Shown here: positions 33,584-42,895 of the stretch, in pieces
How positions within the stretch are numbered: the stretch's first letter is position 1
Layout of the letters: every line of letters starts with the position of its first letter
DNA from: Candidatus Zhuqueibacterota bacterium
GTDB taxonomy: Bacteria; Zhuqueibacterota; Zhuqueibacteria; Residuimicrobiales; Krinioviventaceae
Assembly: GCA_016928775.1 (NCBI GenBank)
Contig: JAFGKD010000020.1
Coordinates: 1 to 64,000, forward strand
Length of the DNA stretch: 64,000 nucleotides
Direction of reading: 5' to 3'
Translations under genes and position numbers: made by a program
Notes under the pieces: model-generated
The model's input: only the letters and a program-made list of their open reading frames with translations
Database searches by the model: none
Told to the model about the DNA's origin: nothing

Positions 33584-34621
33584 TTATGCTAAAATATCAA
33601 AATTCTCTGTATATTTTGCTTTTTCCTTCAAATCTTCGAGCAAGCTCTCATACGTTTCGCGCTTTTTGGTTTGCTCGAGCTGATTTTCGAGTTGCATCTT
33701 GACATCGTCAAATGGCTGGGTTTCTTTTTCACGATCGATCACCTTGATGATGTGATAACCATAGCGGGTTTCGACAAGATCGCTAATAGAACCGATCGGC
33801 AAATCAAAAGCGGCATCTTCGAATTCCTTGACCATGCGACCTTTTGGAAACGACTCATACAATCCGCCGTTCGCTTGTGATCCAGGATCTTCGGTGAATT
33901 CAGTGGCCAATGCCGCGAAATCTTCGCCGCTCTTCGCGCGTGCGAGAACCTCTTCGGCTTTTTGCTTCACTTGTTCTTTTTCTGCATCGGATTTGCCTTG
34001 CGTTTTGAATAATATGTGCCGAACCGTCGCATTTTTATCTTCTGCATAAGCGGACTGTAATTCTTCATCAGTGACGGTGATATTATTGTCCAGATAGCTG
34101 TTGACATACTCTTGAATGCTCATCTGCGTCCGTATGTCATCCTCGACATAGTCCAGCGTGAAACCCTGTTGCTCGATGAATTGGACAAAGCTTTCCTTGC
34201 CGCCTCGACTGCTGTAATAACGTTCGAGCTGCGCATTCACCGCACTGTCGGTGACCGCAATTCCTTCGGCTTTCGCTTGCGCCGCGAGAAGCTTTTTTTC
34301 CGCTTCGTGCTGGGCGTTTTGTTCAATAGTTAATCTTAATTGGTCTGCGGGCATGTCCGCGAGCTTGTTTTTAAAACTTTTGAAACGCGCATATACCCCG
34401 GGCATGACATCAAACGTCCAAACGGAAAAATCCGATGTTGTGATGAGCGCGACCGGCTTGTCTGGATTCAGCGCAGTTATTCCCAAAGAATCACTGAGCG
34501 TTTTGAAAAAAAGATATTGCTCAGAATCCGGTTCATATCGTGGTTCAGGGGCTTTTTGGCCACAACTGACTAAAAAAAGAACAACGAGCAATGCGCCCAA
34601 AAGCGCACATGATTTACGCAT
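33584..34621 (-). CDS. PpiC/SurA-type peptidylprolyl isomerase lipoprotein
   Basis: This 345-residue envelope foldase has an N-terminal lipoprotein signal 'LVVLFLVSCGQKAPEP' (Cys at about 19) and a SurA-like helical N-domain. The parvulin domain is at about residues 200-300: 'ATVRHILFKTQG', 'AKSGEDFAALATEFTEDPGS', 'GGLYESFPKGRMVKEFEDAAF', 'TRYGYHIIKVIDRE' as its separate blocks. It should assist folding of secreted or outer-membrane proteins in the periplasm. The ATG at 34621 has an excellent GGAGGATAAA site and is preferred to one 12 bases upstream. Coiled-coil-like charged stretches fill the linkers. Confidence 0.92.
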   Translation of the reverse strand: MRKSCALLGALLVVLFLVSCGQKAPEPRYEPDSEQYLFFKTLSDSLGITALNPDKPVALITTSDFSVWTFDVMPGVYARFKSFKNKLADMPADQLRLTIEQNAQHEAEKKLLAAQAKAEGIAVTDSAVNAQLERYYSSRGGKESFVQFIEQQGFTLDYVEDDIRTQMSIQEYVNSYLDNNITVTDEELQSAYAEDKNATVRHILFKTQGKSDAEKEQVKQKAEEVLARAKSGEDFAALATEFTEDPGSQANGGLYESFPKGRMVKEFEDAAFDLPIGSISDLVETRYGYHIIKVIDREKETQPFDDVKMQLENQLEQTKKRETYESLLEDLKEKAKYTENFDILA

Positions 34622-34724
34622 TTTATCCTCCATAGTTTAAATAGTGGGCTCATGGAATGAGTTTAAAACAAAATATAAGTAATTTATAATACAAAGCCTA
34701 TGATTATTTCGTCTTTGAGGAGGT

Positions 34725-34747
34725 CCCGGCCACCAGAGGTGGCCGGG
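34725..34747. terminator. Perfect 10-bp hairpin between DUF4097 and ppiC-type genes
   Basis: CCCGGCCACC-AGA-GGTGGCCGGG forms a perfect 10-bp stem with a 3-base loop. It lies about 30 bases past the DUF4097 stop on the - strand and about 100 bases before the PpiC-type start. No T-run follows on either strand, so it may be a factor-assisted terminator, an mRNA-stabilising stem or a REP-like element. Confidence 0.5.
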
Positions 34748-34777
34748 TTGTGGAAATGAAGAGTATGGTGCTGAGAG

Positions 34778-35761
34778 TTATTTTTCAATTAGCGTGACGT
34801 CGCCGTCTCCGGTGCGAATCGAAAGCAGACCATCACCGCCATGTATACTGCCGCGAAATAAATCATCATCCGTTGTCAGATTCGACACTGGGGAGAGATC
34901 AGTGCGGATGCGCCCATCACCAGTTTTTACGTCAAGCTCAACTGATGTTCCGGCTGCCAGCCATACGCGCACATCACCATCGCTCGTCCTGAGCGTAGCG
35001 TCCAGATTTGCTGATTGTTGCAGATCAAGCTTGATACGACCGTCCGATGTGTGCGCGTCAATAAAAGAAGCTCGAAAATTTTCCACCGATATGTTACCGT
35101 CAACCGATTCTGCCCCGAATGTCCCGGAGCCGCCATTCACTTCGATGTCGCCATCAACAGTTTTACATCGGCATTCTGAATTGACCAGCTCTGCAAGAGC
35201 AATGTTGCCATCCACGGTTTTTGCTTTGATATTGGCATCAATCCGTGTCAAAGACACATCGCCATCCACAGTTGATACATTTACCATATTCGCGGTCACA
35301 TCGATGATATCAATATCTCCATCAACCGTCTCGACTTTGATATCTTGCGCCCATTCGGCAATTGATACATCGCCATCAACGCCGTCCAGATTTAATTCAA
35401 CATAGCTCGGTGCTTTAATCGTATAGACGTATTCATGCACGTTGTGCGAACCAAGACCAAAGACGCGCGGTTCACGGCCAATTACCGTAATACGATCGCC
35501 GCGTTGCTCAAATTCCGCTTCAAAGTCTTTGGGATCAATGCGGCCCATCCCGGTTATGGTAGCGCGATAGATAATATCGATGTCCACCACATCCTTTGAC
35601 CATGCCGTAATCTTGACTTCGCCATCTCCGTGCTTCAGGTACAGAGCCACACCTTCATTCACGTCATATTTTTGATGAAAGTTTTTATCGATAATTGTTT
35701 TTGCTGATGAAAAGGACATCATAAAAATCCCAAGAATGAGAATATATATCATTCTGCTCAA
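34778..35761 (-). CDS. Secreted DUF4097 beta-helix-like repeat protein
   Basis: This 327-residue exported protein has a signal peptide (residues 1-20) and a repeat region built on short 'VDGDV/DGNI/GDGR' units ('GVDGDVSIAEW', 'TVDGDIDIIDV', 'TVDGDVSLTRI', 'SVDGNISVENF'), as in the DUF4097 family. These form a beta-helix or beta-roll surface. Its role is unknown; relatives include bactofilin-like and adhesin-like proteins. I accept the TTG at 35761 because AGGAGG lies 7 bases upstream, whereas the first ATG (35752) would be too far from it. It is the gene upstream of the ppiC-type gene on the - strand. Confidence 0.82.
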   Translation of the reverse strand: MSRMIYILILGIFMMSFSSAKTIIDKNFHQKYDVNEGVALYLKHGDGEVKITAWSKDVVDIDIIYRATITGMGRIDPKDFEAEFEQRGDRITVIGREPRVFGLGSHNVHEYVYTIKAPSYVELNLDGVDGDVSIAEWAQDIKVETVDGDIDIIDVTANMVNVSTVDGDVSLTRIDANIKAKTVDGNIALAELVNSECRCKTVDGDIEVNGGSGTFGAESVDGNISVENFRASFIDAHTSDGRIKLDLQQSANLDATLRTSDGDVRVWLAAGTSVELDVKTGDGRIRTDLSPVSNLTTDDDLFRGSIHGGDGLLSIRTGDGDVTLIEK

Positions 35762-35843
35762 GGTTGGCCTCCTGTGATGAATAAAAAGTAAAAGCTCATA
35801 CGAGACCAGTGCTGGATGGTTTCATAAATATTGAGGAACATCC

Positions 35844-36278
35844 TCAAAGCGGCGGCATTGGCTCCTCGAGGATCATGAGGTAATGATCGATGCCGGCTTC
35901 CTGAAACATTGTTCCACGTCGCATGAAGCCATGTGTGGCGTAATAATCGACGAGTTGTACCTGGGCGTGCATTCGCAGGCTGGAATAACCGCGGCTGCGG
36001 CACTGCTCAATCATATAGTTCACCAGTTGATGCCCGAATCCTTGTCCGCGCCATTCTTTGCGCACGGCAATACGTTCCAGTTTCGCGTATGGACCGGGAA
36101 AACGTATTCGGGCGGCAGCTATGGGCTCGCCCTTTAATTCCCCTAAAATATGAATGCTGCTGTGTTCGTATTCATCGATTTCTTCGTCGTAGGGACAGTT
36201 TTGTTCACCAATAAAGACAACCGCACGAACTGTGAACACCTTGATGAGCTCATCCATGGATGTGACAATTTTGAACAT
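35844..36278 (-). CDS. GNAT-family N-acetyltransferase
   Basis: This 144-residue cytosolic acetyltransferase of the ElaA-like GNAT type has the acetyl-CoA loop 'LERIAVRKEWRGQGFGHQLV' and 'LRMHAQVQLVDYYATHGFMR'. The acceptor cannot be told. GAGG precedes the ATG. It lies about 70 bases after the TIM-barrel gene stop and 82 bases before the DUF4097 start on the same strand, without clear coupling to either. Confidence 0.88.
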   Translation of the reverse strand: MFKIVTSMDELIKVFTVRAVVFIGEQNCPYDEEIDEYEHSSIHILGELKGEPIAAARIRFPGPYAKLERIAVRKEWRGQGFGHQLVNYMIEQCRSRGYSSLRMHAQVQLVDYYATHGFMRRGTMFQEAGIDHYLMILEEPMPPL

Positions 36279-36347
36279 AAAATACCTCGGGTAGCTGGAT
36301 TGTGAGTGAAGGTAATTTTATCAGCACGCTTTTCCCTGAATCGGAAT

Positions 36348-37235
36348 CTACACGTCACATGTTTGAACCGCTTGTCTCAGCGATGTCAATGGATCGTGCA
36401 GCGGCGTATACTCGTGCGCAACATAGCCATCGTATTCGGTATTTACGATTGCGCGCATCACCGCGGGATAATAGATCTCCTGATTCTCGTCCAGCTCGTG
36501 TCGCCCCGGCACACCAGCCGTGTGAAAGTGAGCAATGTAGGCTATATTTTGAGTAATCGTGGCGATCAAATCTCCCTCCATGACTTGCATATGATAGATA
36601 TCATACAGCATTTTGAAATGTGGCGAACCCACGCGCCTGCAGAGCTCAAAGCCCCACTTTGAATTATCGCACATATAACCGGGGTGGTCGACTTTGCTGT
36701 TCAGCAATTCCATACAGATCGTAACGCCATAGTCCTCTGCGATTTTTACTGCCTCCTTGAGAATAATAACGCAATTGTCCATGCCCTCTTCGTCGCTTAT
36801 GCCCTCACGGTCACCGGCCATCGTAATGACGTTGGGCCAACCCGCTGCAGCCGCCGCTTTAATGTTGGTGCCAAAATCTTCCAGAAATTTGGCGTGCATG
36901 GCTTTATCGTTGAGACCCTTTTTAATGCTTCCAGCGCCGGGTACCATAGTCGCAACAAGGCCATGCTTCTTCACGACCTCCCAGTCTTGTTGCGGTACCA
37001 GATCAAGGCCCGCTATTCCCATCCTGGCTGCGACGGACGCCATTTGTTCGATATCCATGCCACTCTTGCGCAAGCAGCCGCGGCAAATGGATTGGTTGAT
37101 TCGGCCATTTTTTACGATTCGATTTTCCTCATCAGCAGCAAAAGCCGGAAAAACCGACAGCAGTGACGCGGCCCCGGCGATTCCTGCTGTGCGGCACAAC
37201 ATGCTGCGACGCGTCATTGATCTGTTTCGTTCCAT
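36348..37235 (-). CDS. Tat-exported TIM-barrel protein (hydroxypyruvate isomerase / sugar-phosphate isomerase-like)
   Basis: This 295-residue protein has a twin-arginine signal ('MTRRSMLCRTAGIAGAASLL') and a xylose-isomerase-like TIM barrel with 'AARMGIAGLDLVPQQDWE', 'GVTICMELLNSKVDHPGYM', 'FKMLYDIYHMQVMEGDL' and 'YIAHFHTAGVPGRHELD'. The acidic and His residues in these motifs match the metal site of hydroxypyruvate isomerase/IolE-type proteins. Being exported, it may act on extracellular sugars or keto acids. The ATG at 37235 has AAGGAAA before it; the open frame extends about 70 codons further back without a credible protein, so that part was rejected. Confidence 0.87.
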   Translation of the reverse strand: MERNRSMTRRSMLCRTAGIAGAASLLSVFPAFAADEENRIVKNGRINQSICRGCLRKSGMDIEQMASVAARMGIAGLDLVPQQDWEVVKKHGLVATMVPGAGSIKKGLNDKAMHAKFLEDFGTNIKAAAAAGWPNVITMAGDREGISDEEGMDNCVIILKEAVKIAEDYGVTICMELLNSKVDHPGYMCDNSKWGFELCRRVGSPHFKMLYDIYHMQVMEGDLIATITQNIAYIAHFHTAGVPGRHELDENQEIYYPAVMRAIVNTEYDGYVAHEYTPLHDPLTSLRQAVQTCDV

Positions 37236-37725
37236 TATGATTTCCTTTCTTTTGATGAACGTCGTGTTAATCTCAATAATTCGCCAAATAAACGGGATAT
37301 AATTCCAAACCAGGATTGTCTTTGCACTTATTGTAAGCATTTTTTTCCTATAAATGCAAGGTCTTAGCCCAAAACTATCCTTCATGTCTCTTTTGTAGCT
37401 TTTTTTCATGATCCAGCAGGTGGGCAGAGAGCAGTAAAAGTCCGACAACAAATGCTATACATCCGTTACCTGCGATCCTGATACAGTAAGATAAATGAAA
37501 TCGAATACAAGTTCTAATGAAACGAATGTCCTGCTCAATGATCCCTATAGTGTGTCCACGATCAAGTTTGGAATAAGGGAATTTGGCATATTGTTTCAGG
37601 GATTGTTATGAGCAGAAAGAATCATCCCCAGGTATAAAATCAGTAATACGCCCTCTCGCATCATAAATCTGCTTTTATCTTTTTTAAGACGACTCTATAA
37701 AATTAAAAATCCTACGAGGTGCAGG
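37236..37725. other. Divergent intergenic region with weak promoter candidate
   Basis: This gap of 490 bases separates the TIM-barrel gene (-) from the YCF48-type gene (+). A candidate - strand promoter is TTGCAT (37359-37354), 18 bases, TACAAT (37335-37330), about 95 bases before the TIM-barrel start. On the + side only the GAGGTG ribosome site before 37726 is convincing. No hairpin, RNA gene or coding remnant was recognised. Confidence 0.4.
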
Positions 37726-39879
37726 ATGAGATACTTTTTCAGTGGACTCATTATTCTGTCTGTCTTTATGGGACGCGCGAAAGGTCAGCAAGGCTGGTTC
37801 GAACAAGAAACTGCTTCAACAACTACTTTTTATTCAGTTCATTTCGTTGATGACTATACCGGCTGGGCAGTTGGTGATAACGGTACCATCCTAAAAACGA
37901 TAGATGCAGGGATGACGTGGTCAGTGCAACAAAGCGGAACGACCCATAGCCTGACCTCAGTCCATTTTGCCACCGCTGATAGCGGTTGGGTGACCTGCGC
38001 TAATTCGGACGTTGTTCTCCGAACAACTGATGGCGGGACTCAATGGACTGGTGTAGCAGTCGGTGGTGGCGGAATGGGCCTAAACTCAGTCTTTTTTATC
38101 AATTCCAGGACGGGATGGGTTGCGGGAATCAATGCCGAGTCGCACACCATATGCAAAACTGTGAACGGTGGTCTGAACTGGCAAGAGCAATCCTGGCGGC
38201 AAATACCAAATTGTCTGCAATCAATCACATTCATCGATGCGAATTTTGGCTGGGCTGCCGGAGCTGATGGCAGACTGCGACGCACGATAAATGGTGGCGC
38301 CTCCTGGAGCAATCATTATTGTGGTAAAAGCTCTTTTTTGCATTCAGTCTGCTTCATCGATGCCCAAACCGGCTGGATTGTCGGTAAATCCGGCACCATC
38401 TGTAAATCGATTGACGGCGGCAGTAGCTGGGAAGATCAGACCAGTGCAACAACCGCCTGGTTGTACGACATTTATTTCGCTGATATGAATACAGGCTGGA
38501 TAGTCGGCCAGGACGGTTTGATTCTCAAAACCAGCGACGGCGGCGATAGATGGTATGTCCATGAGAGTGGAACAACAAAAAGCTTGCGCTCTGTTTTTTT
38601 TACTGATGCATTGACGGGCTGGGCGGTTGGAGCAGACGGCACGATTCTCCATACCATCGATGGCGGTGCATCCGATGTCATTTCACAAATTCAGCTCACT
38701 ATACCGTCACTGGATGCTTTTGTCGGTGAATTGATAAGCGTACCTGTTAATGTTCAATTTCCAGTTGGAAAAGAATACAATTCGGTTGAGCTCTTGATCT
38801 CAGGATACCGAAGGGGACTCCAGTTTGTGGATATCGACGTGACAAATACTCTCATTGGACAGGCAGGCTGGATATTCGAGGTGAATGAGGCTTACTCTCT
38901 TTTTATTACAGCTCACGCCGGTGAAAATAATATTTCAGGAAGCGGTGTTCTCTTGCAGCTGAAATTTCGGGTGGTCGGCGAGGTGGGATTTTTTATCCCG
39001 ATTGTTCTCAAATCAGCCGTGTTTAATGCAAATGAAGACACGGTCATCACAATGAATGGCGGCGTTCACATCCGCCCTGTACCCATACCGGCCAAGTCGC
39101 TCACGATCGGCAATCAGTTTTTTCTGACAGAAACTTTTGCGCCTGACCTTCAACCAATGGTCTCCTATAATATTGTGGAGACAGTCATCGGAGAAAAAAT
39201 TATCGATGATGTAACCTATGCCATCATTGAAAGCCGACACCAGAATGGTTCGGTTTCCAGACGTGATGAACGTAGCACAGACACCCAGCTATACATTGGA
39301 GGTCAGCTCATCTATGACTTGAATTGGACTGTTGGTGATGAGGTGTGGAATGAGTTCATAGTTACTTTCAGCGATGTAGCATCCATTTGGGGCGTTAATA
39401 AACACAAATTAATACTCAGCCCGGATGAATTTCATGAGCCCAGAACCGAAAAGTACGAGTATTTTCAAACATTTGGATTAGCATATTATGGATGGATTAC
39501 CAATTATTTAGGATATCGCAAAGATTTAGTCGGCGCGATTATTGATGGTGTGGCTTACGGCAATACAACCGGCCTCAATCATGAAGATGAAAAGGAGATA
39601 CCCTCTTTTCAATTACTGAAAAATTATCCCAATCCTTTCAATGATGTAACCCATATCAAATACCAATTGCCGACTGCAGCCACCGTGACCTTGTCCATTT
39701 ACAACCTGGCCGGTCAGAGGATTTGTACAATTGTGAATCATCATCAAAATGCCGGCCATTTTCAAGCAGCGTGGGATGGAAAAAATGAGCATGGCGACTC
39801 TGTGCCGTCAGGACTCTATCTTTACCAATTAAAATACGGCGATCACGTCCAAACGGAAAAAATGCTTTTGGTAAAGTGA
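37726..39879 (+). CDS. Secreted YCF48-like repeat protein with cohesin-like domain and FlgD/type IX-type sorting tail
   Basis: This 717-residue surface or secreted protein has a signal peptide at residues 1-20. Residues 22-315 hold about seven YCF48/BNR-like units of the form 'SVxFxDxxTGWxVGxxGTILxT' with 'DGGxxW'. Residues 320-450 look like a cohesin-type sandwich ('VPVNVQFPVGKEYNSVELLI', 'SGSGVLLQLKFRVVGE'). A further beta-rich region follows, and the last 85 residues begin 'LLKNYPNPFNDVTHIKYQLP' and end with 'SGLYLYQLKYGDHVQTEKML', the tail used for type IX-type secretion or anchoring in FCB bacteria. The binding target is unknown. It converges with the rhamnosidase gene. Confidence 0.87.
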   Translation: MRYFFSGLIILSVFMGRAKGQQGWFEQETASTTTFYSVHFVDDYTGWAVGDNGTILKTIDAGMTWSVQQSGTTHSLTSVHFATADSGWVTCANSDVVLRTTDGGTQWTGVAVGGGGMGLNSVFFINSRTGWVAGINAESHTICKTVNGGLNWQEQSWRQIPNCLQSITFIDANFGWAAGADGRLRRTINGGASWSNHYCGKSSFLHSVCFIDAQTGWIVGKSGTICKSIDGGSSWEDQTSATTAWLYDIYFADMNTGWIVGQDGLILKTSDGGDRWYVHESGTTKSLRSVFFTDALTGWAVGADGTILHTIDGGASDVISQIQLTIPSLDAFVGELISVPVNVQFPVGKEYNSVELLISGYRRGLQFVDIDVTNTLIGQAGWIFEVNEAYSLFITAHAGENNISGSGVLLQLKFRVVGEVGFFIPIVLKSAVFNANEDTVITMNGGVHIRPVPIPAKSLTIGNQFFLTETFAPDLQPMVSYNIVETVIGEKIIDDVTYAIIESRHQNGSVSRRDERSTDTQLYIGGQLIYDLNWTVGDEVWNEFIVTFSDVASIWGVNKHKLILSPDEFHEPRTEKYEYFQTFGLAYYGWITNYLGYRKDLVGAIIDGVAYGNTTGLNHEDEKEIPSFQLLKNYPNPFNDVTHIKYQLPTAATVTLSIYNLAGQRICTIVNHHQNAGHFQAAWDGKNEHGDSVPSGLYLYQLKYGDHVQTEKMLLVK

Positions 39880-39918
39880 TATTGTTTTTAGGATTCCGCG
39901 TCTGCCGGATGTGGCACG

Positions 39919-42639
39919 TTATTCTTGAATCATAAAACAATATTCGCCCGATGGCACTTTGTATCGCTGCTGTCCCTCTTTGTAGCCAAGATTACTGAGA
40001 AAGTCAGCAGCATCTTCACACAGGCTGACAGCCTCCGGGCCGGCTGCCGGGATTTCCAGCGTCGCATGACAATTCACCGGCACCGTCAGAGTGTAAGTGA
40101 CCATTCCTCCGTCACGCTGCCATTCACTTTTGATGTGACCATACGGCGACTCTATGCTTCCTTTAGCCCACGACAGGTCGGCCGGGAAAAATGGCCGTAG
40201 ATAAAAATGTTTGAAACCGGGTTTTGCAGGGTCGGCCTGGATGCCGAGGATATTCTTGTAGAACCACGCACTCACATCGCCAAACATAATGTGACTGAGC
40301 GACGAGGTGCCTCTCCAGTCTTCCCACAGCGTCGTTGCACCGCGCTTGATCCAGTGGCCCCATCCTGGATAGTCCGTATGATTGATCAGTCCATAGGCGA
40401 CTTCCGCATATCCATACTCCGACAACGCGTTCAGTGTATATTTCGCGCCGAGAATACCAAAGTCGAGTTTATTGTTTTTCTCGGCAATAGTGTGAATCAA
40501 CGATTTTAATATTTCAGAGGAACGCGAACGGTCAATGAGTGCTTGATACAGTGCGCAGCTCAACGCTGTTTGCGAGTTATTGCCGACAGTTCCTTTTTCC
40601 ACATCAACAAATTTCTCCAGAAAAGCCACCCGAATATCCTCGGCCAGATCAGCGTATTTCTGCGCGTCATCTGTTTTGCCGAGTATTTGGGCGTACAACG
40701 AGATGAGCTTCGCATCGACAAAATAATAAGCGGTCGAGGTAATCTCCGCTGGCGTATCGGTCTTTTCGTGACACCAGTCACCGAGTCCCCATGATACAAT
40801 GCCGTCTTTTGATTTTTCGCGAGTGAGAAAATCGACGTATCGCTTCATCTGATCGTAATGTGTGGCGATGGTTCTTGCATCGCCTGCATAGAGATAAAGA
40901 TAGTAGGGAATGAGAATGAATGCACTATCCCACGCCGGACCATTGCCCCAGTAATATCCCCAGCCGGCAGTGGGGATGATGGCGGCGATTTCGCCGGATG
41001 GTTGCTGTTCGTCTGCAATATCTTGCAGCCACTTGCGATATGCGGTTGCCGAAGCAAAATTGAACAATCCTGCCTCTGCAGCCAATTGCGCATCGCCAGT
41101 CCAGCCGTTTTTTTCCCGCTGGGGACAGTCGGTGGGATAACCGACAAAGTTATTGCGATAAGACCATAATGTATTATGTTGAATCTGATTGAGCAATTTA
41201 TTTGATGTGGTGAAAGAGCCGCTGTTTGGAAAGGAGGTCCCGAGCGCATGCGCGACCAGGTTATCTTTTAAACTGCCCGGGAAACCGATCACTTCCACAT
41301 ACTGAAAGCCGTGATAGGTGAACCGCGCATGCCATCGTTCCACACCTACCCCTTTTAATATATATCGATCCGTCTGAAACGGCGTGCTCGCCACCAGACC
41401 GTCGATATTGCTTTGATCGATGCGACCGTTCTTGATTTTTTCCGCGTATTTCATCGTGACCGTATCACCGGCCTGACCGGTCACTGACATTTCAACAAAA
41501 CCGGCCATATTCTGGCCAAAATCGACAAGATAGTGTCCGTTGGCAATTTTAGCTATCGTTTTCGGTTTGAATGAGTGATGAATTTTCACTGGCGGCAGCA
41601 ATTGCGAGCGCAATACGCCCTGTGGACCGCGAACTATTCGGGCTGAAAACCAGCTACGATCGTCAAAGTCAGCCGTATGCCATCCCGGCAGTTCCCGTCG
41701 CGCATCATACCATTCACCCCGGCGGATACTATTGAAAACAATCGGGCCAGGAGCGCAACGCCACGATGCATCACTGACAATGAGGGTATCCGAGCCATCA
41801 GCATAGGTTATTTTGATCTGGCACAGCAGTGTCGGCGGTTGACGCCAGCCTGCATAATCAAATCCCCATACACCACGCGAGGTGAGATTATACCAGCCAT
41901 TGCCCAACATTACGCCCACCGCGTTTTCCCCGTCACGAATCATCTCGGTCACATCGTAGGTTACATAGAGTACCCGCTTGTCATAGCGCGTGAACGCCGG
42001 ATCCAGCAGATGATCGCCGACCTTTTTACCGTTCAAATACATTTCATAATAACCCAGACCACTGATATAGGCGCGCACTTGGCGTACTTTTTTTTCCGCC
42101 ATAAAGGTCTTTCGGAACAACGGTGCCGGCTCCGGACGTTCCGGTGGTGCGTCTTTTGGCATCTGTTTTCGTCTACCATCAACGGCTTGCCAGTCGAATA
42201 AAACCGGCGCACTCATCCACTCGGCTCGCCAATCCGATGGATTGAGCAAACCCGTCTCAAACCAGGCCGGCTCACTCCACTCTGAAAGCCGGTTTTCTGC
42301 ATCCCAGACACGAACGCGCCAATAATATCGCATTGCGGATTGCAGTGGTGGTAGATCGGCATGAACAGAGACAGAATTATCCGACATGACACGCTGACTA
42401 TCATAAAAATCTGCATGTTCATCGAGTTGTTCAAGAGATCTGGCGATCTGCAATTGATACGCTGTCTGAATCTGTCCATTTGTTTCAGAGGATAGTATCC
42501 AGGAAAAAAAAGGCGATTCATCCAGTCCCAATGGATTTTTTATATCATTACAGGTCAGCGATCGAACTGTCAGGTCACTGCCGTAAATATTTGTAATAAG
42601 CACCAGCGCCGTCACATAAATCACTAATAATTCTTTCAT
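39919..42639 (-). CDS. GH78 alpha-L-rhamnosidase, secreted
   Basis: This 906-residue exported glycosidase has a short signal peptide (residues 1-20, ending 'TNIYGS') and the full GH78 layout: N-terminal beta-sandwich domains with 'LNGKKVGDHLLDPAFTRYDK' and 'GNGWYNLTSRG', a linker domain, the (alpha/alpha)6 barrel with the family motif 'DCPQREKNGWTGDAQLAAE' holding the catalytic acidic residues, and a C-terminal beta domain. It removes terminal alpha-L-rhamnose from plant or algal glycans and glycosides. The ATG at 42639 is used because the earlier start is a TTG without support. A perfect-consensus promoter lies about 35 bases upstream. Confidence 0.93.
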   Translation of the reverse strand: MKELLVIYVTALVLITNIYGSDLTVRSLTCNDIKNPLGLDESPFFSWILSSETNGQIQTAYQLQIARSLEQLDEHADFYDSQRVMSDNSVSVHADLPPLQSAMRYYWRVRVWDAENRLSEWSEPAWFETGLLNPSDWRAEWMSAPVLFDWQAVDGRRKQMPKDAPPERPEPAPLFRKTFMAEKKVRQVRAYISGLGYYEMYLNGKKVGDHLLDPAFTRYDKRVLYVTYDVTEMIRDGENAVGVMLGNGWYNLTSRGVWGFDYAGWRQPPTLLCQIKITYADGSDTLIVSDASWRCAPGPIVFNSIRRGEWYDARRELPGWHTADFDDRSWFSARIVRGPQGVLRSQLLPPVKIHHSFKPKTIAKIANGHYLVDFGQNMAGFVEMSVTGQAGDTVTMKYAEKIKNGRIDQSNIDGLVASTPFQTDRYILKGVGVERWHARFTYHGFQYVEVIGFPGSLKDNLVAHALGTSFPNSGSFTTSNKLLNQIQHNTLWSYRNNFVGYPTDCPQREKNGWTGDAQLAAEAGLFNFASATAYRKWLQDIADEQQPSGEIAAIIPTAGWGYYWGNGPAWDSAFILIPYYLYLYAGDARTIATHYDQMKRYVDFLTREKSKDGIVSWGLGDWCHEKTDTPAEITSTAYYFVDAKLISLYAQILGKTDDAQKYADLAEDIRVAFLEKFVDVEKGTVGNNSQTALSCALYQALIDRSRSSEILKSLIHTIAEKNNKLDFGILGAKYTLNALSEYGYAEVAYGLINHTDYPGWGHWIKRGATTLWEDWRGTSSLSHIMFGDVSAWFYKNILGIQADPAKPGFKHFYLRPFFPADLSWAKGSIESPYGHIKSEWQRDGGMVTYTLTVPVNCHATLEIPAAGPEAVSLCEDAADFLSNLGYKEGQQRYKVPSGEYCFMIQE

Positions 42640-42672
42640 CGGAAATCCCAATTTGGTGAGGTTACTAAAGCG

Positions 42673-42701
42673 ATTATAAAGATTAAACCGACCATTGTCA
42701 A
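42673..42701 (-). promoter_or_regulatory. Perfect-consensus sigma70 promoter for the rhamnosidase gene
   Basis: On the - strand TTGACA (42701-42696) is followed after exactly 17 bases by TATAAT (42678-42673), both hexamers matching the sigma70 consensus fully. The expected start point lies near 42666, leaving a leader of about 27 bases. The divergent gap up to 42895 is A/T-rich; towards the giant gene only loose -10-like TATACT/TATAGT hexamers were seen. Confidence 0.75.
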
Positions 42702-42895
42702 TGGCAATTTAAGTAATTTTAAAAAGGTGATTATTTTGAAAGATTTTTATTATACTTTGTGTTATGTTATAGTGTTCATACCTCGGGATCATGACAATAC
42801 AACATCCTCTCTTTTGCACCACTCGATTCCATCGCATGATCCGCTTGCGTGTATCGTAAAGTATTTAAAAAAATCCAAAAAATTAAGGTGATGGA

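Noticed and set aside
34794-35405. Open frame of 203 codons on the + strand, rich in Ser, Pro and Thr
   Set aside because: It is the antisense image of the DUF4097 repeats, whose GAT-GGT periodicity removes stop codons; it is not an independent repeat protein.
37236-37451. 72-codon N-terminal extension of the Tat-exported TIM-barrel protein
   Set aside because: It would bury the twin-arginine signal inside the chain, and a good AAGGAAA site supports the start at 37235.
41677-42201. Open frame of 174 codons on the + strand inside the rhamnosidase gene
   Set aside because: It is antisense to conserved GH78 sequence and has no start signal or family resemblance.
42702-42895. Bacteroidota-type -33/-7 promoter before the giant gene
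   Set aside because: A TTTG and a TACTTTG-like word are present, but the spacing and the TAnnTTTG pattern do not fit; only loose A/T-rich hexamers remain.
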